DNA from: Cymodocea nodosa
Lineage: Eukaryota > Streptophyta > Magnoliopsida > Alismatales > Cymodoceaceae
DNA length: 64,000 nt
Reading direction: 5' to 3'
Assembly: GCA_036874045.1 (NCBI GenBank)
Contig: CM072346.1
Coordinates: 14,174,001 to 14,238,000 of the forward strand
The stretch's first letter is position 1, and each line of letters opens with the position of its first letter. Below the pieces are notes generated by a model. That model was not told the DNA's origin and did not search any database. It saw only the letters and a list, made by a program, of their open reading frames with translations. Shown here piece after piece: positions 35,333 to 46,900 of the stretch. The position numbers and the translations under genes were made by a program.

Positions 35333-38300
35333 TTACTCTATCCCATATATTCTCTTGGCAGATTCAACGGTGCTTGAGAGAAGCATTGCAATTGTCACAG
35401 GACCAACTCCACCAGGAACAGGGGTTATCATGGAGGCCACATGCAAGGCCTCTTCATAGCATACATCTCCCATTAGTCGATAGCCATATTCTGCACTGGG
35501 ATCCTGATATTAACATCATTAATTACCATTTTTTCATAACATATTGACTAAAATTCAGACTATCAAGAGAATAATAACAAAAATATCTTGAAGGAAAATC
35601 CTGACATCAGAAATTGTGCACATTTGTATGATTAATTGAATGAAAATGTAAATAAAAAATATATTGTTATAAAAGGCCTTCTGTAGATAGAAGGCAAGAT
35701 ATAAAATATTAGTGTTGCATTAGCCAGAGTTTTACTTCGACTGGGAACTCTAGAATAAGATAAAGATATAATACACATGAAATCACTCCAATTTAATTTC
35801 TCGTTATTTTTATATTAAAATTCTACAAACAATCAATATTGATGTTTCTATGCATGGAAAAAATCTTAAAGATCGTAAGAAGTGTTCACAAAAATATAAA
35901 TCTCATATTAATATATAAAAACCTCATATAGAATGCTCAATACTAACTTCCATCACAAATATCTAAAAATCTGAATATTTGTGAAAAATCAGTAAAAAAA
36001 TCTATAAATTTTTGAAAATCGTAAAAAATGAAAATTCAGAGAAAATATTATAGATCTCAACTAGCAGGCTAATACAAGAAATGAGATTAAAGTTGAAAAA
36101 ACCTCTTTGAGAAGACAAGAAGAGATGAATTATCATAAGTAGAAAACCGCTAGAGAAATTTGCTGGAGACAAACTATTGGCTGAAGATTTGCTCACTGAA
36201 GAGAGTTACAGTGGTCAAAGGATGGGAGAAGAAGAAAAAAATCAAAAATAGAGAAGAGAAGAAATGTGATCTACACTAACACAATACAGTCTCATAAGTG
36301 TGGACTGATATTTCAAGCATACCAATTGATAGTTGATACACTTAGTCTGAGCTCAAAAAATGACTCATATGGATCAATCTAATCAATCTGCATCGATACA
36401 TAAAACAATTGTCTGATAAAGAATATTTTTGAAATACACTACAATATCGTGTCAACATCTTTGAAAACCTATACAAATCAATGAAATTTCACTAATACAT
36501 ATTGATATTGCATACCAACCTAGAGGGCTACATGCCTTGCAAACCATAAAACACTGCATTTTCAAACTTTTCCCTCTAATAATATATAGATGGAATGAAA
36601 AGGAATAAAGGAATTTCAAGAAAGAAGAGTTCTTCTTTCTAACTTGCTGACTATTTCTTGCATAAGGGTTAAAAGAACCAGAAAGAGAACACTGCAAGTG
36701 AAGAAAAACAATGACAACTATATATGCTATGAAAATTATACACCTACTTTATTGATCCCTACCCTTTATGCTTTGTGGAAAAGAGGCAAGAATCGAGGGT
36801 CAAAACCAAAATGAACTCCATTGAATATCCATTCCTTACTTGAAGTGGCCAACTGAATAAATAGCTAGGCAAAAACAAGGGAACCACAAATAATAGGGAG
36901 GTGTGATATTGCCAATGAAACCCCCATATACCAGGTCCAAACTACCATGGTAAGTTTGGAACTACCAACCTCTATTGGAGAAGGGAGGAAGGAAGCTCAA
37001 ATGTGATTACGATGTTTGAGATCTTTTTGGGACCTCATCAGAAGATCTGAAAAATGAGATTGATCAAATATCAAGGATGCTGCCTATAGGGAATAGTTAG
37101 TTGACGATTTCATCATGATTTCTGGTTAGTCAACAGTTAGACAGTTTCCTAGAGTTTTATGATGCTAAGGTCACCATGGCTCAAGATATTTTGGCAATCT
37201 CCATATCTAATATGACTTTTGAAAGTGCTTTAAATGTTGGTGGAAGAGTTTTAGATCAATACTGTAGTTGATTAAAGCCAAATATTGTTGAGGCTTTAAT
37301 AAGCACTTGTGATGATGTTGTTTGAAGACAAGGGTAAGTAAATTGTTTTTTACCTATATTATACTTTCAAGGAATGAGATATTTATTTTAATATTTCAAT
37401 TACTTTTCTTTTTACAAGGTACTGCAGAACTCACCATAGAATACCTCACCGAAGATGTGATGATGAGGGGGATCGAGGAAAGTGAAATTGAAATTTCAAC
37501 TACTCTATGTGGTACTTGAGGTATATTAGTTAATTATTTTCTTTAGCAATCCATGGTAAACATACACTCTTCTTAACTGCATGTCTTATCTGCAGGATTT
37601 ATTATGCTTGGACAGTGGACAATTGGACTGTATGTTTTCTTGAAGGCTTAGCTATGTCTTATCTGTTTATTTTTCTTGAAGTATTGGTTTTTGTAATCTA
37701 TTACACTTTCCAACGATGAAAACATTTAATGTGGACCATGTAACTATGTTATTTGCTGTGCCGTGGAGTGTGGACTGTAATTCATTACCTTTGATGATAC
37801 GATTGTATGTGGATGATGATAATTAAATGATGTGAGGACATATAGTATGGAATGAGAATTGTAAATTTTAGAATTTGTTATGTTCATATTTAGCTTTGTT
37901 TAGATTTTTTATTATAGATTTTTGTTGATATGTTGCTTTTAAAGTTGTAGATTTAATTGAAGTTTGACCATAGAACAGCATATACTTACAAATATATACC
38001 CCTTTATGTACCCAAATACCCATCTTATACACTTATCATAGCCATTAATCCATTAAGATTGTTTAATTTTGGGTTGACACAGGTAACCCATTTACCCCGT
38101 CAGGTTGAGATCAAGTACCAAAAATGGTACCCATTTAACAAACAGGTTAGCTCTAACCTAGCTGGTTTATGGTCGGGTAAAGGAGAAATGGGTTGGGTCA
38201 GACATGGCCCTACCCATTTGACGGGCCTTTCTACAAGTAATCTAACAAATGGACAGCAAGATGAATATAAGGATCCATCAACAATATAAAGATAACATCT

Positions 38301-41286
38301 CTACTAATAGGCCAGCAGATATATGTAAGGCTCACCTTGATAAGCAAAATCAGATTATATATTAAATTGATAATCTAGTCACAGATATGGTCAATGGTTA
38401 AAAAGGAATCACATCTGTTTATAATAACTACCTCAACAGGATTAGTTCCAACATCAATCACAATTGCACCTGGCTTCAACCAATTTCCACGGATAAGGTT
38501 AGCGACTCCTGCAGCAGATATCAATATGTCTGCCTCACGAGTTATGTTTTCTGGGTTCTTTGTCAACGCATGAACAACAGTGACTGTGGCATGGTGTCTC
38601 TGCAAACCAACAAAATTTAAAGAAAGCACATGCAAAAATAATGTATTCCCATGCTTGCATTTTTGTACCTGCAAAAGCAAAGAGATGGGCAACCCAACCA
38701 CCTTGCTTCTTCCTACCACAACAATGTTCTTCCCCTTGAGTTCAACACCAGTTTGCAGCAATAACTCCATGCAAGCCTTAGAGGCACAAGGAATAAACAA
38801 TGGTTCTCTACCTCCAAGAGCAAGATTTCCCATATTGAGCGGGTGGAAGCCATCTACGTCCTTTTCCAGGCTAATCCCATTCAATATCTTCTCCTCATTA
38901 ATATGCTGCCACAAATTATGCAAGTATTTGGCAGATGTAAGAATTCCATTTTTATAAAGGTATAAGCAACCGTACATCATCTTCTAAGATGTGTTGGAAA
39001 TTTATGTGTGTGTGTATTATTTTTTAAAAGAGAAATTCATTGCAAGAAGAAAAGGAGAATAGGGTCAGTCAAAGACTCTAAGAAATCCAATTTTCTGAAC
39101 CTACCAGATTCAACAATAATTAAAACAGTTCATTCCATGGGATAGATCCAGTATAGTTGCAGAAATTACATGTGGAACAGGAAGTTGCACTAGAATACCA
39201 TGAACTGAAGGATTGTCGTTAAATGCTGTCACAGCCTTGAGCACTTCATCTTCCGGACAATCTTCAGGCAATTTTGCCAGAAGTGATGTGATACCAACTT
39301 CCTGACAAGCCTTTATTTTAAAACGGACATAGCTCTCTGAGTCTCTTCTCTGCCCAACCAAAATGACAGCTAAACCAGGAAGTTTTCCAAGTGTCTTTTT
39401 CATGAGGCACACTTCCTCAGCTATCTCAGATCTTATTGTTTTAGCCACTTTCGCTCCATCTATCACAGATGCAATCAACTCATTTTTCACTGTATAACAA
39501 TAAAATATTAGAAAAGGACAAGAAACATATATATAATTTATTAACTCGAGCATATATCATAAACCAAAGCCAACACATGGTTGACTTATGCTTACAAAAT
39601 TTCTGGAAATAGTTTGAAGTTCCAGAAACAATAGGTATTGGTAACAGAACAAAAACAAACACAACCAAGTATAGCAAGGTGAGGAATTACACAAATGTCT
39701 TCAACACAAGGTGATGAGTTAAAAAATGATTTTATTAGAAATAAAGGAGTTACACTAATTGAAAATAAGATAAGAGAAAGTTGACTTAAGAGATTTTGTT
39801 ATATCTTTAGATACCAAAGGATATATAGTTAAGAGAAGAAGATTAATTAGTATAGAAGAAACTAAAAGAAGTAGAGGAAGATCTAAAACAACTTAGAAAT
39901 TGTGAGAAAAGATTTACTTTTATGTAATTTAATTGAAGATTTCACTGTAGATATAAATATATAAAATAAAAGGATTCATGTAACAGACTCCACGTAATGG
40001 AATTATGGAATGAACTATTGTTATTGTTAGTTGTAATAAAAATAAAAATTACAACTACAACAATTATATCTTCAACAACTACAAATAAATTTAAAAAATT
40101 GTTGCTGTTTAAAAACACTTATTCTTAGGTGGAGCCATGTGGAAAGATTTAAGCACTGTTTGATTGGCTGTTTTTTAACCACCAAACAATATTTTATTAG
40201 TTTTAAACCAGCTATTTTACCAAACAAGGGACAAGGTTTTTCCTCGTCTCCCTTGACTTATAAACCAATGCACCAAATGGACTTGAAAAAAAGCTCATGT
40301 TGGTGAGTTTTTCTTCCATGGATTCAACCAAATGCATAAGAACAAATAAAGCATTTTTTTTACAAACATGGTTTTCTCATTCATAAATAGACCATCCATG
40401 ACTTGTAAAGTCTATTATACTATTTTGCAAAAAACCAAAAAAAATTGATTTCAGAAAGTTGGATAAGATTTCATGATAAATATATGCGCAATTCATGTTT
40501 ATTACTCAGATCTAATAATACAATAGCATAAATGTCATTAAATTGTAAGTTAGGGTTATATACTTACATTTTTAAATAAGAGGAGATGAGAATGAGGGTG
40601 AGGCTTGCAAGGTTCATCAGTTCAGGGTTGTCTCACAGGTGGCAGCTCAGGTGGAGGATCTGACAACACCATTAGTGGATGAGATGAGAACTTGTTCACT
40701 AGAACAGTGGGACAATGAGATCTCACCAGATCTGATGCAATATGGAGTCAACCACAAGACCCGGTGCACCTATGGCTTCCAACGTCAATGATGACAACAA
40801 GAATCAAACATGGAAGAGACAAGCAAGGAGGAAAAAGAGAGATCTGCGGTCCAGACTCAATGCCACTTTTGGGTTTCTATTCTACCATTTCCATTCAACA
40901 AGGTCAAAAGATAAGAAAAACTTTCCCTAAATTGGGCATGGTGAAGGAGTAGTAATAGTAATAGTAATAGTAATAGTGGTGGTGGTGGTAGAAAAGACCA
41001 CAAGTTGAATGTAATACCAAGGTTGACTTTTTATCCACGATGTGTTGGTGAAAGTTATAATACCTTTGGCTTGCGGAAGGAGGGATTCAAGTGGAACGGT
41101 AGAAGGTGGTATGGAGCTGGGGATGGTCCAGACGTCCGGGATGTACGTGCCCAGAATCGGGTTTATCATCTTCTTCTTCTTCGATGCCTCTATCCGATTC
41201 CTGTTGTCGTCGGCATCGGAGCCGAGGGAAGTGAAAGAGAGAGGGTGAGGCCTCGTCGCCAGGGAGAAGGGCTTAAGCTTCGCCAT
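35333..41286 (-). CDS. FOLD: FolD: methylenetetrahydrofolate dehydrogenase / methenyl-THF cyclohydrolase, probably organellar
   Basis: Bifunctional one-carbon enzyme interconverting 5,10-methylene-THF, 5,10-methenyl-THF and 10-formyl-THF with NADP. Five coding exons on the minus strand: 41286-41064, 39489-39170, 38905-38669, 38599-38432, 35503-35333, all joins in phase, 372 residues. Family landmarks: [20 protein letters not shown] (from residue 81), the SESYVRFK site with Tyr128 and Lys132 in the catalytic positions, [22 protein letters not shown], the cofactor motif [11 protein letters not shown] (about 244-254), [21 protein letters not shown] and [17 protein letters not shown]. About 75 residues precede the enzyme core, suggesting a transit peptide; organellar targeting is inference. 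In-frame ATGs also lie at 41,298 and 41,499 (376 or 443 residues); 41,286 or 41,298 fits plant FolD lengths best. The intron 35504-38431 carries repeats and an hAT relic. Confidence 0.92.
35750..36520 (+). repeat. Unclassified dispersed repeat, copy 1 (FolD intron)
   Basis: Collinear, diverged similarity with 54,335-55,870 in the apyrase intron. Shared words in order include GATATAATA.ACATATGAAATCACT-like, CTCATAT..AATA...CT, CTA..AGGCTA.TACA, AGATTAAAGTT.AAAAAA, TGAAGATT, GAAGAAAAAAA, TAGTCTCAT and TGATATTTCAA.CATA. The class of element is not recognised; the minus strand looks like an LTR or leader of a retroelement (CTTCTCT-rich), which is a guess. Confidence 0.55.
36950..38250 (+). mobile_element. 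hAT transposase relic (C-terminal dimerisation region)
   Basis: The core at 37,171-37,325 translates [33 protein letters not shown] then [12 protein letters not shown], clearly matching the hAT C-terminal dimerisation block (DILAIPVSTVASESAFSTGGRVLD). One stop interrupts it. Downstream sequence to about 37,900 resembles a transposase 3' end. About 38,075-38,230 is rich in ACCCATTT/GGGTTGGGT words such as hAT subterminal regions carry. Outer borders are estimates. Antisense to FolD, in its last intron. Confidence 0.65.
39715..40050 (+). mobile_element. RTE-type LINE 3' fragment in FolD intron 1
   Basis: Shows the 3' terminal RTE blocks: a [14 protein letters not shown] stretch, [31 protein letters not shown] and the RIHVTDST terminal block, ending in TTGTTATTGTTAG. 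Only about 340 bp survive, a severe 5' truncation. Antisense to FolD. Confidence 0.7.
40949..40990 (+). repeat. (AGTAAT)n / (GGT)n microsatellite
   Basis: Four to five AGTAAT units followed by GGT units, in FolD intron 1. Confidence 0.85.
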
Positions 41287-41895
41287 TAGAGTTCTCATCT
41301 TCCGTATTATTGTCCGAGATGGACAATGCCTCCGGTAAATTGGGCGGCCGTTTCTTATTGGCGGTCGGCAACGGTGTTTTCCAGCTGGTCGACCTCTACC
41401 AAACCATTCACAACTTGCATTCGATCGACTGGGTAGAATTGACACAGAGGTGAGAATCTTTCCCGTTGATTTCTCAACCAAACCACTTCCAACATTCATT
41501 AAACTTCGCAAACAACAAATCCATGCCGATTCTTCTACAAAAATTCAGCAAAAGCATGCAAATCATGCCAGACAACATATGATTCATGAAAATCCTAAAT
41601 CTACATGTGATCTATCATGATTTCTTTTAAAACCTTTTCATTCCCCAGATCTTTGAGACTTACGTACAGATACGTTCCTACCGATCAAAACATATAAAAT
41701 CATGGCTAAAAAACGGGAAGAATCCATATGAAATTTCGAACTCGAACACATCGTGTACAATCGAAACCTATCAATTTTATGAAAATCCCTACATTTAACT
41801 CAGAATTTCTAGATTTTGGCAAACCTGGAGCACGTTTCCGTTCCTCCCTGCTATTCTCAGTCGCAACCCTGGCGAGTTGTTCTTCCGATTAAATT
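41287..41895 (-). other. FolD 5' leader region with a possible leader intron
   Basis: On the minus strand a GC-richer block from about 41,895 ends at a donor-like CTCCAG/GTTTGC (41,825/41,824), and a pyrimidine-rich acceptor ending CTACCCAG precedes 41,428. If this intron is spliced, the leader holds a 21-residue uORF (41,420-41,355) before the main start. If it is not, the main frame is open back to an ATG at 41,499. Neither form is proven. Confidence 0.4.
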
Positions 41896-41899
41896 TTGA

Positions 41900-43569
41900 C
41901 TTATATACGCTGACTTACATACACACTTGTAAATAATTTAATTAAATTTTATGTGCATGTAAAAATAAATCATAAGTGATAAATATTTGTAAACGTGTAA
42001 ATGAACGGTAAGCGTTAAAAATAGTTCCATATTATTTAAATGCAGATTGAATCTATTGATTTACTCAATTTATCACTAATTAATTTATGGGAATAAATTT
42101 ATATCGATTAAAACAGATTTATACTCATCTATCTGTAAAATATTTGTAAACATAAAATAAATTACAAGAGTACGGAAATAGTTCATATTAGTTAACGTAA
42201 AGATTAAATTTAGACTAATATATGATAATTTTTTGAGTTATCTTTAATTAATTTTGTTATAAAATTTTATGTAATTTTAAATTAAAATTCCATGTAAAGT
42301 CATTTTCAACGACGCATTGCGTCATAATGCCAGTCAAAGTTTCTCTTTTTTTAATATTTATTTTAAATGGAATCCTACTTTCCGATTAAGAAGTTAATCA
42401 TTGATAATGACTAATTGAAAATTATTAAATAATTACAATGATTAAGAGAGATTTTATATTTTCAAATTAACGTAGGTGATTAGTGCATGCAGGGTATCCG
42501 TTTCAATGAAATAATGTATATTTTTTAATTTATGATTTTGGATTTTTTTAGTTCTTGTTGAAAATGTGTTTTTTTAAGGAAATCATGATTTTTAAAACGT
42601 GATTGATCGATAAATCATTATTGAAAATAATTTAATATAATTTTTTTGTTTCATCAAAATTATGTTATGTCAAAAGATAATGATGTAGTCTAAATATAAC
42701 TCATATTCTACGACCTATCTGTATTGTATTGATCGATGATACGATTTGATTATGTTGAACATATTTTTAATATATTAAATCATACAATTGATATACCAAA
42801 TCTAAAAATCGATATGACATTTCTAAAAATGGTATATAAAATTTAATATAAATTTTTAACTTTTATAGATTTAATGTATAAATAAATTCTATAAATATTT
42901 TTAACATACCGGTTTTATAACTAATATGTTAATTTAAAAAAAAATATTTATATCGTTTTAACTCTCATAAATATATTCAACACAATCTAGTTTTGTTAAT
43001 CAATAATATAATTTAATTATATTTTAAATCTAATCAACGTCTCAAATCATATATCATTAAGTCTGTTGTTTGTAAAATTTTAAATTTAATTATTTATGTA
43101 CGTTTAAGAATTTAACAGAAATTATAATTTAAATATTTATATAAATTAAATTTTATTAAATTTTTTAATTAATAAATTAAAATAATTAATCAATAAATTA
43201 ATTACTTACATTAATTAATATTTTATAAAATTAGATATTTATATATTATTTATCAATTAATTAAGTATATATCAATTATCAAAATCAAATATATATAAAA
43301 ATATAATTATATATCTACATCTATGTAGTCTATGATTATTCTTAAGATTGAAAAATTCAAAAGTAAAAGATAATAAGATTGAAATTATAAAATAATATTA
43401 TTATGTTACTATAATAAGATTTTAATTAAAATCATCACTACATATTTGAATTTTAAAAAATTTTAAACTTAAGAAAATTATTTTTCTCAAAATTCAACTC
43501 GAGACACCGAAATAAATTCGATCAATGCCTTTAACTGAAATATACGCAACGGTGTCGAGAAGAGTAAAT
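41900..43569. other. AT-rich intergenic region between FolD and the PLDRP1-like gene
   Basis: Divergent intergenic spacer, very AT-rich, with many TTAATTAA-like words and no open coding pattern, RNA gene or recognisable transposon. It must hold the promoters of both flanking genes, but I can name no specific element. Confidence 0.6.
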
Positions 43570-43597
43570 GGAAAGCAGAGCCGTTCCTCTGCTTTCC
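43570..43597 (+). promoter_or_regulatory. Perfect 11-bp hairpin near the 5' leader
   Basis: GGAAAGCAGAG (43,570-43,580) and CTCTGCTTTCC (43,587-43,597) are exact reverse complements separated by a six-base loop. It lies where composition changes from AT-rich spacer to GC-rich leader, about 160 bp before the start codon. Confidence 0.7.
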
Positions 43598-43641
43598 CTC
43601 CTCGGCCCTTTCTGAGCAGTCAACATCCCGCAAGAATCTTG

Positions 43642-43647
43642 ATGTGA
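43642..43647 (+). promoter_or_regulatory. Start-stop minimal uORF (ATGTGA)
   Basis: An ATG immediately followed by TGA, 113 bp upstream of the main start. Minimal start-stop uORFs (AUGUAA in Arabidopsis NIP5;1) can stall ribosomes; function here is inference and depends on the transcription start. Confidence 0.4.
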
Positions 43648-43666
43648 TCCGCCAACAAACCCAGAG

Positions 43667-43840
43667 ATGTACACCATCGCCAGATCCAAGTCTACACGTT
43701 CGAGCTCTCGTGAATCATCCTCGAGTAGTCGGAATTCCAGCCTGACACGCAGAAATGGCGGAAGGTGGGGATGGTGGAGGAGGACAAGGCTTGTTCTCCG
43801 ACTTCAACGAAACGGAGGGGTTCGAAGACTACGATCCTGA
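43667..43840 (+). promoter_or_regulatory. Upstream ORF overlapping the PLDRP1-like start
   Basis: ATG at 43,667 opens a 57-codon frame ending at TGA 43,838-43,840, overlapping the first 86 bases of the main ORF in another frame. The start of its peptide is Ser/Arg-rich. If it is in the mRNA it should reduce main-ORF translation. Confidence 0.4.
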
Positions 43841-46059
43841 CCCGTACGACGGCGGCTACGATATCGCGAAAACATACGGCCAACCACTTCCCCCATCACC
43901 GGCAATCTGCTACCCAGTAGACGGTGGTGTGCCCAGGACACCTCCACCCGCTGCCGCCGCCGATGGTCCTCCCTCACCCGCGCCCCAAGTACTCGTTGCC
44001 CCGACGCCGCGGCGGAAGGAGGGGCAGGTGGTGGAGGAGATCAAGGAGGCGTCCGCACACCCAAATGGGGACGAGACGGATTTGCCCAGTAGACGATGCT
44101 GCTGTAGGAAGTACGTTGAGAAGTGTAGGTTTTGGGACGGGAAACGTGGTTTTCCACAGTGGGCTGTCGACTACCTTTTTGAACATTTGCCTTTCTATGG
44201 TAAGAAGAGGGACGAAACACTCAGTTATGCGAATCTCAACTACGCTTACGAAAGGCATGCTTTTCAGGAGCCTGTCACCGTTATGATCGATCCTTCTGTG
44301 GAAGAATTTTATCCACAAAAGGAAGGTTGCGATTTTTATGAAAATCAGAGGTATGAAAAGGAGAAAAATCAGTACGGGAGTTTGAGGTACAGTGATGCTT
44401 GTGAGGAACAGGATTATCCTTTACTAGAGCATTCGAATGCATATGGAAGGCAGAGATACGAGAAGACATGGTCTGTTGATGTTGAGCCAGCCATGACTGA
44501 AAGATTGAGCTATCATGAAGGGTTTAAGGGAGAGGGTTACCCATTGATGGTGCATGAGAGTTCATATGACGGGCTCTATGAGAACCATGATAATTCAGTT
44601 GAAGTTTATCCAGGTTGGTCTGGGGGACTGAGTTACAGTGATGTGTACCAGGATGGGATTTTCTCGTTAACAGAATATGTGAATGCATACGAAAGGCAAA
44701 CTTATGGGAATTCTATTTCCATCGAGGTTGAGCCACCTGAAACCAGGGAAGTTACTTATCATGGAACCCTAAGTAAAGGTGAAGATGACCCACTTGAATT
44801 TTCGAGTGCATATCAAAAGCAAAGGTATGACAAGTTTTTTCCTTATGAGCCAACTTACCCTGGTGACTATACACAAACTGATAGTCCAGTCTTGGATTAC
44901 GTGAGTGCATTTGAAAAACAAAGTTATGAGAATTCTGTTTCTGTCGAGATCGACCCTGATTTAACTGGGAGACTGGGTCACAACGAAGCTAATCAAGATG
45001 GTATTTATTCACTCTTTCAGTATGTGGATCCATATGAGAAGAATCGGTATGGCCAACCTGCTGCTGTTGAAGTTGAGGCCATAAAGCATTCATGGTCAAG
45101 TTGTGCCGATTATCATAAGGATTATTGGGGAAAAATGGATCACCATGGTGAAGGTATGTATCCTGTTGAAAATAACAGCTATGAGAAGCATTCCAATGTT
45201 CCACTAGAACCCTATGAACCTACATTGTCGTGGGATTTCCACCAGGACACCTACCAGCAAGAAAGGCCTTCTCAACATAAATATGTAAGTGATGATATAA
45301 TCAATATATGTTTGCTTAATTTTATGGTTTGATGTATACTTAGCTTTCCAAATCTTATATTTTTTTGCTTGTCTAGTTCCAGGGCTTTTTGGAAATTTAT
45401 GCATTACTATTGACAGAAGAATCTTACAAAGTTTCTTTGCTTATCTATTTGTCATCATGTTTGTTTTGATTGTGATATGGATGTATAGTGTAAATATTTG
45501 TTTATTGATGCATTTTTATTCTTTCTATTATGTTATCTTCTGACCTGAGATTCTTATGGAAATCAGTTATCATGCACTACTGCAGTCTCTAGATTTTATA
45601 TGATGCTAATGCAGGACTCGTTGTCTTTTATTTGTTCAGTAACTAATATATGATATATCTTTCATATATTCTCCATTAGTGTTTAGCTAGACTACTAGAC
45701 AGAATCGGCATGTGTTTGATGATTAGCATACAATTCATGTAATTGCCTAGTATTTTCCTGAAGTTTGCATCCACCTAGCAATATTGTTAGTTATCTGAAA
45801 GATTATCAGTGATACTGTGCTCTCCAAAGTTTTTAGCCCAAGAGTTAATCACCTTATTTGTCATCCATAAATTATTGGGAGGACCATGGAGCCAGCACCT
45901 CCTGCTCCTCTTGTCCATGACAAGGTTCCCTCCGCTGTATTTTACTTGTGGCTTTTGCTCATTGAAAAAGGTTCCTGTCAATTGCTTTTCTAACATTTAA
46001 CTTAACAGGATGGAGGGCCTGAAGAATATGGAGCATGGTCTTCTTGGCTATTCGATTAG
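43755..46059 (+). CDS. At5g39570/PLDRP1-like protein with tyrosine-rich tandem repeats
   Basis: Exon 1 is 43755-45284 (510 codons, donor TAT/GTAAGT) and exon 2 is 46009-46059 (phase 0, DGGPEEYGAWSSWLFD then TAG), giving 526 residues. The N-terminus (residues 22-53, EGFEDYDPDPYDGGYDI ... YGQPLPPSPAICYP) closely matches Arabidopsis At5g39570, whose product interacts with phospholipase D-alpha-1 and is largely disordered. A basic Cys-rich patch follows (RRCCCRKYVEKC, about 113-124). From about residue 160 to 495 there are about eight degenerate repeats of roughly 40 residues with the pattern (A/S)Y(E/G)(R/K)Q.Y.....V.VE..P, then a G..SY...(Y/F) stretch. No membrane segment or enzyme domain is seen. 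The molecular function is not established; stress or lipid-signalling association is inferred from the Arabidopsis relative. Confidence 0.85.
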
Positions 46060-46669
46060 CTCCCAAACTACAACTGAGGTTATATGTGCAATATCAATGG
46101 CTGCTTCTTCCAGTAGTCAGTTTATGATGAACTACTCTCTTCTGTACCTATGTTATATGACAATTGTGTATTACTATGTACAAACATATTGTCACAAACA
46201 TGTTTGACACTATTACATATTTATTGTGACCTTGTGTCTATCATAATTTATTCATGTACTTGTAACATTCTTAAGTGTCAATATTATTAAATTTTTCTTG
46301 ACAGACAAAAACCACCCATTACCATCAATTTACATATTGTGATAGATTATTAGTGACACAATTATAGTGGCACAATAACTTTAGTATGACAGTTTTTACT
46401 ATTTATCAGACAGTTATAACCATCATGAAATCCCTTTTTTTTTTGAGTGCCAATAAGATTTTCATGTCATTTAAATGTGGAGGTCTCACATTAGCTTACT
46501 TTTTTGGGTTTAGATACCTATAAAATGATGAAAAGTCGCTTATGTAAACCTATGGAAGAATATTATTATCGTATATATTACGTGTACAACGTTTATATAA
46601 AAAAAGATTCCCCTCATTCTTGGAATCTTATCATTCTATCATTTTCAGATTGTAGTTTTATTTTGTTGG

Positions 46670-46900
46670 TAGCAGTAAAGTGATAAGTCAAAGAAACGAT
46701 TTTATTAGAATAAAATAGGAATCATATAAGCCAATAAAAAATCTAACTTAAATGGTTTAAACATATCTTAAACTGTATTAGTCAGTAAAGGAAAAGTAAT
46801 TAGTGCATAAGAAACTAAAAGGAATAAAAGAAGGTTTTAAACTGCTTGATTAGGAATTATAAAAGAAATTAAATTTCTCTATCATAATAACTTATATATA
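46670..46900 (+). mobile_element. RTE-type LINE 3' fragment
   Basis: About 230 bp collinear with the 3' terminal part of the other RTE relics (compare 39,725-39,920): an NDFIRIK-like stretch, ESYKPIKN, a (W)FKHILN block, KEKLISA.ETKRNKRR, then a KRN.IS-like end. Heavily decayed. Confidence 0.6.

Noticed and set aside
41319..41453. Plus-strand 44-codon ORF with a donor-like CAGAG/GTGAG at its end
   Set aside because: It overlaps the FolD leader on the opposite strand, no downstream exon could be linked to it and the protein is not recognised.
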